From Flavobacteriales bacterium (GTDB taxonomy: Bacteria; Bacteroidota; Bacteroidia; Flavobacteriales; UBA1820), in assembly GCA_003150615.1 (NCBI GenBank), contig QALN01000003.1, forward strand, positions 211,405 to 275,404: a DNA stretch of 64,000 bases, in the 5' to 3' direction. A program made the position numbers and the translations under genes. Positions 1-8,607 of the stretch are shown one piece after another (positions within the stretch are counted from its first letter, which is position 1; the number at the start of each line of letters is the position of its first letter). Below the pieces are notes generated by a model. It was given only the letters and a program-made list of their open reading frames with translations, was not told the origin of the DNA and ran no database searches.

Positions 1-962
1 GTACGATGGGTACTGTGGATTATTTTGCCGACGCCTCGTCCCGTACCCCGGCCGTGTACAAAGCCGCCAATCCTGGCAAGGAACTCGGCAATACTACCGA
101 TTACGGCGCATTGTGGAACGGCAACTATTATTTCGTATCGAAACAGGGACGTAAACTGGTCAAGGCATCGGCAGCTGACTTTAAGGACCAGGGAGAATTT
201 ACTCCTGGCGTACAGGGCGCCGATGCCGACGGACGTTCCTTTGCCGGAGTAGACGCCAACCACGGAGTGTACACCACGGCCAACGGAGCGTACATAGTGG
301 ACCTCAATACATTTACCGGAATAAAATATCTGGAAGGTTCCAAAGGTTCCGGAACGACCGGAATGTCCGCACAATGCGGCGCGGCGGTGACCGAAGGCGA
401 CTATATTTTCGTCATAAACATAAAGGACGGCGTGCTGGTATATTCCAAAGCAGACTATTCTTTCATTAAAAATCTGTGCCCGGCTCATATAGGTTTCGTA
501 AAGTCCAAGGATGGCTCTCTGTGGGCTTCGGATGGCGGCTCGCTTTACCGCATAAACACGTCTTCGCTTTCCGTAGTCAAGACCGACCTGCCCGAAGGAC
601 TTTCCGTATATACCGACCAGTGGGCATGGAAGCCGGCCATGTTTGCCGCTTCGTCTTCGGAAAACGCTCTTTTCTTCGGCTGTGCGGACGGATATGAAGT
701 GAAAAAGATATACAAGTACGAGATAGGCAATGCCTCTTCGCTCTCGCAGCCTTTCGCACAGGGCGGGGCGACCGATTTCCTGTACGGCGCCGGCATACAG
801 GTCGACCCTTCGACCGGTGATGTCCTGGCTTCTTTTACCGGTGTAAGCTGGGGCGACAACAAAAACAAACTCGTAGTGTTCGACGGTAAAACCGGAGCGG
901 AAAAATCGCGTTTCGAATACGAAGAGTACGTTTTCCCGGCTATGATTATATTTAACGACTGA
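1..962 (+). CDS. DUF5074-like surface protein, 5' end outside window
   Basis: The reading frame is open to the left edge, so the ATG at position 6 is probably internal and the true start lies outside. The visible 318 residues look like a YncE/DUF5074-type beta-propeller: repeated short strands, phrases such as ALWNGNYYFVSKQG and DGSLWASDGGSLYRI, and a C-terminal stretch about a quantity changing over time. In Bacteroidales such proteins are usually secreted or lipid-anchored and sit beside TonB-dependent transport genes, but no partner is visible here. The missing N terminus would hold any signal peptide. It is followed by a strong terminator. Family assignment is by pattern only. Confidence 0.6.
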   Translation, partial: TMGTVDYFADASSRTPAVYKAANPGKELGNTTDYGALWNGNYYFVSKQGRKLVKASAADFKDQGEFTPGVQGADADGRSFAGVDANHGVYTTANGAYIVDLNTFTGIKYLEGSKGSGTTGMSAQCGAAVTEGDYIFVINIKDGVLVYSKADYSFIKNLCPAHIGFVKSKDGSLWASDGGSLYRINTSSLSVVKTDLPEGLSVYTDQWAWKPAMFAASSSENALFFGCADGYEVKKIYKYEIGNASSLSQPFAQGGATDFLYGAGIQVDPSTGDVLASFTGVSWGDNKNKLVVFDGKTGAEKSRFEYEEYVFPAMIIFND

Positions 963-986
963 AGATAATATACGACTGTAATTTTC

Positions 987-1028
987 ACTCCGGCATCCCC
1001 TGAAATGGGGATGCCGGAGTTTTTTTTA
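987..1028 (+). terminator. Rho-independent terminator after the DUF5074-like gene
   Basis: A perfect 14-bp stem (ACTCCGGCATCCCC with its complement), a 6-nt loop and a run of Ts follow the stop codon by about 25 bases. Confidence 0.9.
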
Positions 1029-1090
1029 ACGGATATAAGCTATTTCCCCCAATGATAGCCGGGAGTAAATTTGCTTAAAAATTTATTGCG

Positions 1091-1684
1091 ATGAACATAC
1101 GGAAAACATTTGTTGCAGTCGTTGCCATGGCGGCTGTATTTTTGGCCTCAGGGTGTAAAAGCGGCCGAGAGTATGCCGGCGGGGAAACGGCAGGTATAAC
1201 CGGAGTGTCAGACACGATGACCGTGGACCGGGTGCTGGTTTCGGCCGACTCCCTTTCCGGTCATGAGGTTGTGTTTGAAGGCGTATGTACCCACATATGC
1301 GCCCACGGCGGAAGAAAAATATTCGTGATGGGTTCTGACGATTCCAAAGTGCTCCGTGTCGAGGCCGACGGCTTCATAGGCAGTTTTCCGGAAGAGACGG
1401 TCAACAGCATAGTCGTCGTTAAAGGCATATTGGCAGAGGACAGGATAGACGAGGCGTATCTCGATGCATGGGAGCAAAAAATAAAGGAAACAGAAGCCGT
1501 GAACACGGCCTCCGAAAGCTCCCATTGCGATGCGGAACAAAAAGCCCAGGGCCAGGCCGATATCAAAAACGCCTTCGACCGTATCGGGGATTTCCGCAGC
1601 AAGATAGCCTCACGCACGGAAAAAGAAGGCAAGCCGTACCTTTCATTCTATCATGTGGACGCCTCGCAGTACGAAATAAAATAA
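1091..1684 (+). CDS. Putative lipoprotein with OB-fold-like domain
   Basis: This 197-residue protein has a lipoprotein signal (hydrophobic segment at residues 7-20 ending LASGC, lipidated Cys at about 22). The middle part (residues 45-120) has alternating strands with EGVCTHICAHGGRKIFVMG, resembling the OB-fold lipoproteins of Bacteroidales that carry a conserved C-x3-C/H patch and may bind a ligand or metal. The tail is charged and helical. It stands between a terminator and a PepSY-type gene about 180 bases downstream. Function is unknown; the OB-fold reading is inference from the strand pattern. Confidence 0.6.
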   Translation: MNIRKTFVAVVAMAAVFLASGCKSGREYAGGETAGITGVSDTMTVDRVLVSADSLSGHEVVFEGVCTHICAHGGRKIFVMGSDDSKVLRVEADGFIGSFPEETVNSIVVVKGILAEDRIDEAYLDAWEQKIKETEAVNTASESSHCDAEQKAQGQADIKNAFDRIGDFRSKIASRTEKEGKPYLSFYHVDASQYEIK

Positions 1685-1861
1685 CCTGGCCATAAACTGT
1701 ATGACGCTAACATACCGTTCGATATTTAATGTAGGTTGTTTATTTCTGTTTCGCCTGGCCCTCCGGTCTTTTTGGAGCGGCAAAAGAAAGCTGAGAGAAT
1801 GTTTACGGACCTATGGTATGTCCTGCCTGAGCGCCGGTAAAAAAATACCCGGAAAAATACT

Positions 1862-2440
1862 ATGAAAAAACACATGTCGATATCGGTCGTAAGGAAATGG
1901 AGCCGCATAGTGCACCGCGATTTGTCGTACCTGTTTGCCGGGGTTCTTATAGTTTACGCCGTATCGGGGATATGCCTTAACCACAAACGCGATTTCAACT
2001 CCGATTATTTGATAAAACTAAAAAAATACGACATTGCGCGATCTCTTCCCGCCTCCCAGGACGGATATGACGAGGCATTGGTAAAAAGTCTACTGGAACC
2101 CCTTGAAGAGGACGGCAATTACACAAAACATTATTTCCCTTCGGAAAATACGATGAAAGTGTTTCTCAAGGGAGGCTCTTCGCTGACCGTAAATACCCGA
2201 ACCGGCGCAGCGCAGTACGAATCGGTGAAAAAACGCCCTATCCTTGGAAGTCTCAACCGTCTGCATTACAACCCGTCGAAAAACTGGACCGTGTTTTCCG
2301 ATATTTTTGCAGCTTGCCTGATAGTAATAACTATTACCGGACTGGTGATGGTCAAAGGGAAAAAAGGACTGTGGGGCAGGGGAGGGATAGAACTCTCAGT
2401 CGGCATAGCAATACCGCTGTTGTTCATATTTTTCCTTTGA
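1862..2440 (+). CDS. PepSY-associated TM helix domain protein
   Basis: A 192-residue membrane protein. It begins with a short basic stretch (RKWSRIVHRDLSYLFAG) leading into a first membrane helix at about residues 20-40 that ends GICLNHK, the usual opening of PepSY-associated TM proteins. A periplasmic loop of about 100 residues follows, then LNRLHYNP and two further helices at about 145-192. The family is often linked to iron or redox uptake in Bacteroidota. An alternative start is the ATG at 1874. The preceding lipoprotein may belong to the same unit, but the gap of about 180 bases makes this uncertain. Confidence 0.75.
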   Translation: MKKHMSISVVRKWSRIVHRDLSYLFAGVLIVYAVSGICLNHKRDFNSDYLIKLKKYDIARSLPASQDGYDEALVKSLLEPLEEDGNYTKHYFPSENTMKVFLKGGSSLTVNTRTGAAQYESVKKRPILGSLNRLHYNPSKNWTVFSDIFAACLIVITITGLVMVKGKKGLWGRGGIELSVGIAIPLLFIFFL

Positions 2441-2565
2441 AATGTAACGGAATGGTTTTTAAGTGTAGATTTTCAGCCTCCGTCTTATGCATAGTGTACG
2501 ATACTTGTGGCTGTTTTTATGTACATCTGTGTAAGATAAGAGCCGTGTAAAATACGTTTTGCCTT

Positions 2566-3933
2566 TTATTTCTTTTGCCCTGCCGCGACGGATTTGTAGT
2601 CTTCGCTGAACATGTCCCTGTCGGGAAAACCGCCCTTTACCGATGAAAGAGCGCGGGACATCATGTTTTCTATCTTTTTCGGGAATTTTGAACCGGCCCA
2701 TGTGCTGGTATTTGTGACGAACACCCATGTCGTACCGTTTTTCTGCCGTTTTACCATCGCCGATGTCCCGGCAAACGAGCCGGAACGCGTCCAGTTGCCC
2801 CGGCCGTACGTGTTTATCCAACCTATCGGCAACCGTCCCCGTACATTTTTCGTCATCTGTTGTACTGACGAAGGTTTTAATATATCATCGGTGCCTCCGA
2901 GTCCGTCTATGGCGCATACGAAACGTGCGATCTCGGCCGGCGAACCTACCCATCCTCCAGCTCCGAGCAATCCGCGCACATCGTTGCCTCCGTCGGATTT
3001 TGGTACGTTTTGTCCGCTCCCGTCGCACGAAGGTATGGTTTTTTCATTCTCAGGTTCGTAATAACGCGCCTCGTGCGGGTATTTCCTGTCCGAAGTGTTG
3101 TATGCCATGTGCATGTCGTAACACCCGGCCGGCCGCAATATGTTTTCCTTTATGTACGTAATGTAGTCAGTGCCGCTGACTTCTTCAATCACCTGCGATA
3201 GTATCAGGTAGCCTACGTTCGAGTACGACACGCGGCGGCCTGGCGCATTGCCCAACTCGCGCGAAAGTACGAAGCGTATCATAGTCTGTTTGTCGGCCGG
3301 GGCTTTGGCATCCATCTTGCGGGCTATGTCCAGCGAACAGAACATCGGATCGCCGTATTTGAGGGTAAATCCTCCGTCGTGCCGCAACAGGTGCTCCACC
3401 GTTATGTCCAAAAAACGCTTGTCGCGTATGTCGGCATATATGCTGTCCGAAAGTATACCCTTCGGGCCGAACACTTTGTCGGATAGTTTTATCCTGCCTT
3501 CCTCGCATAGTTTCATGATGCCGGCTGCAGTTATCAGTTTGGAAACGGAAGCCATACGCATTATGTGTCCCGCATCCATCTTTTCCCCGGCCTCTTCGTC
3601 GGCCCAGCCGAAACCTTTGGCATATACCAGCCTGCCGTTCCGCGTCACAGCCACCGACGCTCCTTTCAGATGCCACTCACGCATGAAGTTAGTGATAATA
3701 CGCTCCATTTTTTTTGTGGATTCCAGATCAGAGTCGGCATTGCTTATTCGGCGGTTTACTGCCGTAGGATCCGGTTCGATGTCCCAGCCTTTGTCTTCCG
3801 ATGTCGATGAGAACAGGTTCCAGGGCCCGAGTATGGCCAAAATAATTGCGGCGGCGACAAAAAGCGCTGTTTTTTTGTGCTTTATCGTCCGGTATTTTTC
3901 AATCGCGGCTTCTTTTATGTCGCTTGCCTGCAT
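2566..3933 (-). CDS. Serine hydrolase of the class C beta-lactamase family
   Basis: This 455-residue protein has an N-terminal membrane anchor or signal helix (residues about 20-38) and a beta-lactamase/transpeptidase-like domain. The catalytic S-x-x-K motif is seen as S129-V-S-K132 and the Y-x-N motif as Y-S-N in RRVSYSNVGY. It ends with a long domain containing GLLGAGGWVGSP. Such proteins are usually esterases or D-Ala peptidases and are rarely true resistance enzymes, so resistance should not be assumed. It lies downstream of folD on the same strand (gap of about 60 bases) and may be cotranscribed with it. Confidence 0.85.
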   Translation of the reverse strand: MQASDIKEAAIEKYRTIKHKKTALFVAAAIILAILGPWNLFSSTSEDKGWDIEPDPTAVNRRISNADSDLESTKKMERIITNFMREWHLKGASVAVTRNGRLVYAKGFGWADEEAGEKMDAGHIMRMASVSKLITAAGIMKLCEEGRIKLSDKVFGPKGILSDSIYADIRDKRFLDITVEHLLRHDGGFTLKYGDPMFCSLDIARKMDAKAPADKQTMIRFVLSRELGNAPGRRVSYSNVGYLILSQVIEEVSGTDYITYIKENILRPAGCYDMHMAYNTSDRKYPHEARYYEPENEKTIPSCDGSGQNVPKSDGGNDVRGLLGAGGWVGSPAEIARFVCAIDGLGGTDDILKPSSVQQMTKNVRGRLPIGWINTYGRGNWTRSGSFAGTSAMVKRQKNGTTWVFVTNTSTWAGSKFPKKIENMMSRALSSVKGGFPDRDMFSEDYKSVAAGQKK

Positions 3934-3995
3934 TTATGCGGTATGCAATATGGAAACGGCACAGGGAAAATCGTTTCCGTGCCGTATCGGTATTT

Positions 3996-4892
3996 TTATT
4001 TCTTTTTGCTGCCGTGAACCTCCCTTAGTTTCATAGCCGTAAGCGTGTTTTTCATAAGCATCGCTATTGTCATCGGGCCTACACCTCCCGGTACCGGGGT
4101 TATGTAACTGCATTTAGGCGCTACATTCTGGTAGTCCACATCGCCTTTGAGTGCAAAACCGGACTTTTTCGAAGCGTCCGGGACGCGGGTTATACCAACG
4201 TCTATCACCGCCGCGCCGTCTTTTACCATATCCGCCGTGACGAAATGCGGATTGCCTATCGCAGCAACCAGTATGTCTGCCCGGCGGGTTATTTCAGGCA
4301 GGTTTTCGGTGCGGGAATGGCATATCGTGACCGTGCAGTCGCCTGTGGGGTATTTTCCTGACAGAAGCAGGGATACGGGTATGCCTACGATATTGCTGCG
4401 GCCTATCACCACGGTGTTTTTTCCTCGTGTAGCGATACCGTAGCGCGATATGAGTTCTATGATGCCGGCCGGTGTAGCCGGTACCAAACGGCCCTGCCCC
4501 AGAGCGAGGCGTCCCATGTTCACCGGGTGGAAACCGTCCACGTCCTTGTCGGGAGATATGCTTTCCGTGACCAGTTTTTCGTCTATATGGGCAGGCAATG
4601 GCAGTTGTACTATAAAACCGTCTATGGCAGGGTCGTCGTTAAGTTCCGCTATTTTGTCCAGCAGTTCTTTCTGGCTCACCGTATCGGGAAATTTTATCAG
4701 CGTGGAGTCGAACCCCACTTCCTCGCACGAGCGCACTTTGGAATTGACGTAGGTGACGCTTGCCCCGTTGTCGCCCACCAGTACAGCTGCCAGATGCGGT
4801 GCACGACGTCCTTCGGCTTTTATTTTCTCCACTTCGGCTTTTATCTCGGCTTTTATCTCGGCCGATATTTTTTTCCCGTCCAGTATTTCCAT
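3996..4892 (-). CDS. folD: Bifunctional methylenetetrahydrofolate dehydrogenase/cyclohydrolase FolD
   Basis: This 298-residue cytosolic enzyme oxidises 5,10-methylene-THF to methenyl-THF with NADP+ and hydrolyses it to 10-formyl-THF, supplying one-carbon units for purines and initiator tRNA. The signatures are all visible: the catalytic segment around YVNSKVRSCEEVG (Tyr and Lys), the VQLPLPAHID motif, KDVDGFHPVN, the nucleotide-binding GRSNIVGIPVSLLL, and the C-terminal TPVPGGVGPMTIAML. Length is normal for the family. It lies 54 bases downstream of ffh on the same strand. Confidence 0.97.
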   Translation of the reverse strand: MEILDGKKISAEIKAEIKAEVEKIKAEGRRAPHLAAVLVGDNGASVTYVNSKVRSCEEVGFDSTLIKFPDTVSQKELLDKIAELNDDPAIDGFIVQLPLPAHIDEKLVTESISPDKDVDGFHPVNMGRLALGQGRLVPATPAGIIELISRYGIATRGKNTVVIGRSNIVGIPVSLLLSGKYPTGDCTVTICHSRTENLPEITRRADILVAAIGNPHFVTADMVKDGAAVIDVGITRVPDASKKSGFALKGDVDYQNVAPKCSYITPVPGGVGPMTIAMLMKNTLTAMKLREVHGSKKK

Positions 4893-4946
4893 CTTCTGTC
4901 AGAATTTAGCTTGTATTCTCTTTTTTTGCGCGCCTGAAGGGAAAGG

Positions 4947-6287
4947 TTATCTGCGTCCTGAACGTGCGCCGCCCATCATACGCATCATATTGGCTCCGGC
5001 GCCTCCCTGCATCATTTTCATCATTTTTTTCATGTCTTCGAACTGTTTGAGCAGACGGTTTATCTCCTCTACCGGCCGGCCGGAACCTGCGGCTATGCGG
5101 TTTTTGCGAGAAGGATTCATAAGGTCCGGGTTGCGGCGTTCCTGGGGAGTCATGGATTGTATTATCGCTTCGACATGTTTGAACGCGTCGTCGGGTATGT
5201 CTATATCTTTTATGGCCTTGCCCATGCCGGGGAGCATGCCGAGGATATCCTTCATGTTGCCCAGTTTCTTTATTTGCGCTATCTGGCCCAGAAAATCATC
5301 GAATCCGAACTGGTTCTTGCGGAATTTGCGCTCCAGTTCGCGTGCTTTTTCCTCGTCGTACTGGGCATTGACTTTTTCTACCAGGGATACGATATCGCCC
5401 ATGCCGAGTATGCGGTCGGCAAGTCGTTCGGGATGGAAAACCTCCAGCGCTTCCATTTTTTCCCCGGTTGATGAGAATTTGATCGGTTTATCGACCGTCG
5501 CTTTGATGGAAAGGGCCGCACCGCCTCGCGTGTCGCCGTCGAGTTTGGTCAGCACCACGCCGTCGAAATTAAGACGGTCGTTAAATGCCTTTGCAGTGTT
5601 CACTGCGTCCTGTCCTGTCATCGAGTCCACCACGAACAAAGTTTCCGACGGGTGTACGGCCGCATGTACGCGCGATATCTCGTCCATCATCTCCTCGTCT
5701 ACCGCCAGACGTCCGGCGGTATCGACTATCACCGTGTCGAGCGAATGTTCGCGCGCGTATTTTATAGCGTTTTCGGCTATCTGTACCGGGTTTTTGTTCC
5801 CGTCTTCGGTATATACCTCCACGCCGATGCCCTCTCCGAGTACTTTCAACTGGTCTATGGCCGCCGGACGGTAAACGTCGCCTGCGGCAAGGAGAACGCG
5901 GCGGTTTATCTTCGTTTTAAGATGCATCGCCAGTTTTCCGGAAAAAGTGGTCTTACCGGAACCCTGCAAACCGGCTATCAGTATGACTGCCGGTTTTCCT
6001 TCTATGTTTATGTCTTTCGCGCCGCCGCCCATAAGTTCGGTCAGCTCGTCCTTGACTATTTTTATGAATACCTGCTTAGGGTTGAGCGAAGTATGTACAC
6101 GTGCTCCTATGGCCTTTTCCTTGACGCGGTCGGTGAATTCTTTGGCTATCTTGTAGTTTACGTCGGCATCTACCAGCACGCGGCGTATTTCCTTGGCCGT
6201 TTCAGCTATCTTTATCTCGCTTATCTTGTGGTCGCCCTTGATTACTTGCAGGGCGCGGTCCAGCTTTTCGCTCAGATTTTCAAACAT
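4947..6287 (-). CDS. ffh: Signal recognition particle GTPase Ffh
   Basis: This 446-residue SRP54 homologue binds signal sequences of nascent membrane proteins and, with 4.5S RNA and FtsY, delivers them to the translocon. An N-terminal helical bundle is followed by the G domain (P-loop GLQGSGKTT at 106-114, DTAGR, TKLDGDTRGG) and a Met-rich M domain from about residue 300 that ends with repeated MM and Arg/Gly residues for RNA binding. A TAAATTTG element at 6338-6345 (minus strand) is a likely promoter -7 box about 50 bases upstream. Confidence 0.97.
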   Translation of the reverse strand: MFENLSEKLDRALQVIKGDHKISEIKIAETAKEIRRVLVDADVNYKIAKEFTDRVKEKAIGARVHTSLNPKQVFIKIVKDELTELMGGGAKDINIEGKPAVILIAGLQGSGKTTFSGKLAMHLKTKINRRVLLAAGDVYRPAAIDQLKVLGEGIGVEVYTEDGNKNPVQIAENAIKYAREHSLDTVIVDTAGRLAVDEEMMDEISRVHAAVHPSETLFVVDSMTGQDAVNTAKAFNDRLNFDGVVLTKLDGDTRGGAALSIKATVDKPIKFSSTGEKMEALEVFHPERLADRILGMGDIVSLVEKVNAQYDEEKARELERKFRKNQFGFDDFLGQIAQIKKLGNMKDILGMLPGMGKAIKDIDIPDDAFKHVEAIIQSMTPQERRNPDLMNPSRKNRIAAGSGRPVEEINRLLKQFEDMKKMMKMMQGGAGANMMRMMGGARSGRR

Positions 6288-6600
6288 ATTCTTAAATGTG
6301 TGTGTTTCTTTTGGGGAATGAGATTTTTTTCAAACTACAAATTTAGTCATTTTTCCTGTTTCCCGGTAATACTTTCCGGCGCCTTTTCCCGTAAAAACCG
6401 CTTTTCCTGCTTTATATATGCCGGACGGAAGACGCATGGTACGGTTTCCTGCGATTGCAACGAAAAAATCCGGAAAGGATATCCCTTCCGGATCTTATAG
6501 CTTTGGTTCTATTTTAAACAGCGTTTACAATAAACGCTGCGGTCAGAGTCCGTTCGATATTAATATCTGTTCAGACGGGGACACCCGGCCGGCTTGCAGT
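6288..6600. other. Intergenic region between ffh and the transketolase pair
   Basis: About 313 bases without a gene. It holds the ffh promoter element near 6340 and two minus-strand hairpins that can terminate the transketolase transcript. It also holds a short motif, CCGTTCGATATTAATATCTG (near 6550), that recurs elsewhere in the window. Confidence 0.7.
6463..6539 (-). terminator. Tandem hairpin terminators after transketolase
   Basis: Read on the minus strand, a hairpin at 6519-6539 (CAGCGTTTA, TTG, TAAACGCTG) is followed by a second hairpin at 6468-6494 (GATCCGGAAGGG with one mismatch) that runs into a T tract at 6463-6468. Confidence 0.7.
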
Positions 6601-7563
6601 TTATTTGTTTTTGCGGGCGAGCGCTTTTTCCGCTTTTTCTATTATCGCGGCCGCATTGAGCCTGTATTTTTCCATAAGCTGTTCCGGTGTGCCCGATTCG
6701 CCGAACACGTCCATAACGGCAACGAATTCCTGAGGTACTGGATTGTTGCGGACAAGTAACGAGGCTATGCTTTCACCCAGCCCACCTTTTACGTTGTGCT
6801 CTTCCGCCGACACAAGACAGCCTGTCACTGCCACCGAGTCCAGTATCGCCTTTTCGTCCAGAGGTTTTATGGTGTGTATGTTTATAAGGTCCACGCTTAT
6901 GCCTTTTTCTTCCAGCGCTTCGGCCGCTTTTATGGCTTCCCATACCAGATGCCCTGTGGCGACGATCGTGATGTCACGGCCATCGTTGAGCTTTATTGCC
7001 TTTCCTATCTCGAACTTCTGGTCGGCAGGGGTGAAGATAGGAACTTTGGGACGCCCGAAACGCAGGTAAACGGGGCCTTTGTAGTCGGCTATGGCTTTCG
7101 TGGCGGCTTTTGTCTGATTGTAGTCGCACGGGTTTATCACAACCATTCCAGGCAGCATTTTCATCATGCCGATGTCTTCGAGAGTCTGGTGCGTGGCGCC
7201 GTCCTCGCCCAAGGTAAGCCCGGCGTGCGAGGCGCATATCTTGACGTTTTTGCCGGAGTAGGCTACCGACTGGCGTATCTGGTCGTACACGCGGGCGGTG
7301 GAAAAATTGGCGAACGTGCCGGTGAAAGGTATCTTTCCGCCGATGGTAAGTCCCGCCGCCATACATATCATGTTGGCTTCGGCTATACCTGTCTGGAAAA
7401 ACCGTTCCGGGTGGGTCTTGATGAACTTGTCCATTTTGAGCGAGCCTACCAAGTCAGCACACAGGGCCACTACATCGGGGTTTTCATCGCCCAGTTCGGC
7501 CAGTCCGTCGCCGAATCCGCTGCGGGTATCGTTATTACCCAGTATTTCGTATTTTTTCATCAT
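6601..7563 (-). CDS. Transketolase, C-terminal subunit
   Basis: This 320-residue chain carries the pyrimidine-binding and C-terminal domains of a split transketolase (pentose phosphate pathway, thiamine diphosphate-dependent). It opens MMKKYEILGNNDTRSGFGD. Seen are the conserved GIAEANM (cofactor-activating Glu), the GEDGATHQTLEDIG stretch, and the GGLGESIASLL region near the end. The start at 7563 is chosen because homology-like sequence begins there; the longer open frame upstream runs through the other subunit in a different frame. The gap to the N-terminal subunit is 23 bases, so they form one unit. Confidence 0.95.
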   Translation of the reverse strand: MMKKYEILGNNDTRSGFGDGLAELGDENPDVVALCADLVGSLKMDKFIKTHPERFFQTGIAEANMICMAAGLTIGGKIPFTGTFANFSTARVYDQIRQSVAYSGKNVKICASHAGLTLGEDGATHQTLEDIGMMKMLPGMVVINPCDYNQTKAATKAIADYKGPVYLRFGRPKVPIFTPADQKFEIGKAIKLNDGRDITIVATGHLVWEAIKAAEALEEKGISVDLINIHTIKPLDEKAILDSVAVTGCLVSAEEHNVKGGLGESIASLLVRNNPVPQEFVAVMDVFGESGTPEQLMEKYRLNAAAIIEKAEKALARKNK

Positions 7564-7586
7564 TTTTTTAGCGAATGTCTTTCCGG

Positions 7587-8432
7587 TTAGTAATCTCCGA
7601 GTGTTTCGGGGTTTTGCGCCAGGGCGTCTTCGAGTTGTTGGGCGTTGGGGGCCTGGCCGTGCCATTTGTTGGTGTGCATCATAAAGTCCACGCCGTTGCC
7701 CATCATGGTCTTCATTATCACTGCTATCGGACGGCCTTTGCCTGTCATGGCCTTTGCTTTTTCCAATCCGAACACCACCTGGTCTATGTCGTTGCCGTCG
7801 CCTATGTGAAGCACTTCCCAACCGAATGCGCGGAATTTGTCTTCGAGGTTGCCCAGCGAAAGGACCTGATCCGTAGTGCCGTCTATCTGGCAGTTGTTGG
7901 CGTCCACGGTGGCTACGATATTGTCAACGCCTTTTGCGCCGGCATACATCACCGCTTCCCATATCTGGCCTTCCTGCAGTTCTCCGTCGCCGTGGAGCGA
8001 ATATACGATATGGCTGTCGCCGTTGAGTTTTTTAGCCAGCGCAGCGCCTATGGCCACAGATAGCCCCTGTCCCAGCGAGCCAGACGCCATGCGTATGCCC
8101 GGAAGCCCTTCGTGCGGGGTAGGGTGTCCCTGAAGGCGTGAGTTTATCTTACGGAACGTTGCCAGTTCGGACACGGGAAAATAACCCGTGCGCGCAAGTA
8201 CGGAGTAAAGGACGGCCGAAAGATGACCGTTTGACAGGAAAAACAAATCCTGATCGCGTCCGTCCGGATCGAACGGTTGCGGCGTGTGCTCCATTACTTT
8301 GTTGAACAACGCTACCATGTATTCCGTACAGCCCAGCGCGCCGCCCGGATGCCCGGAATTGACAGCTCCTACCATGCGCAGGATGTCCCTGCGGGTCTGC
8401 GTACAGATATCTTTTAAAGATGGTGATGACAT
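7587..8432 (-). CDS. Transketolase, N-terminal (ThDP-binding) subunit
   Basis: This 281-residue chain carries the diphosphate-binding half of transketolase. Motifs are SGHPGGALGCTEYM near the N terminus, FFLSNGHLS, GSLGQGLSVAIG and the thiamine-binding motif beginning GDGELQEGQIWEA and ending with VDANNCQIDG. The start at 8432 (MSSPSLKDIC) is preferred over an in-frame ATG 33 codons earlier, because the extra residues are not like the family. A TATTTTTG box at 8467-8474 (minus strand) is a plausible promoter element just upstream. It works with the C-terminal subunit encoded next door. Confidence 0.95.
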   Translation of the reverse strand: MSSPSLKDICTQTRRDILRMVGAVNSGHPGGALGCTEYMVALFNKVMEHTPQPFDPDGRDQDLFFLSNGHLSAVLYSVLARTGYFPVSELATFRKINSRLQGHPTPHEGLPGIRMASGSLGQGLSVAIGAALAKKLNGDSHIVYSLHGDGELQEGQIWEAVMYAGAKGVDNIVATVDANNCQIDGTTDQVLSLGNLEDKFRAFGWEVLHIGDGNDIDQVVFGLEKAKAMTGKGRPIAVIMKTMMGNGVDFMMHTNKWHGQAPNAQQLEDALAQNPETLGDY

Positions 8433-8607
8433 TACGAATGATGTTTTGTTTAGAAATCGAACGATGCAAAAATAATGTTTTCTGCCGAGAAATTTTGTAT
8501 AGCCGGCGTTGTTTTTTATTGTCACGTTCACACTTCGCCCGACTTGTAAGCGGGAACGTATGCCCCGCCACAGGAATACGCACTATGGGGTATGGTTGGT
8601 ACGGAGT

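Noticed and set aside
4753..5874. A 373-codon plus-strand frame opposite ffh
   Set aside because: It lies across the well-supported ffh and folD genes on the other strand, and its residues (Ser/Pro/Arg-rich) are what antisense translation of such genes gives.
7564..7821. Upstream extension of the C-terminal transketolase frame
   Set aside because: It runs through the N-terminal subunit gene in another frame and has no family-like residues; the start at 7563 gives the known N terminus.
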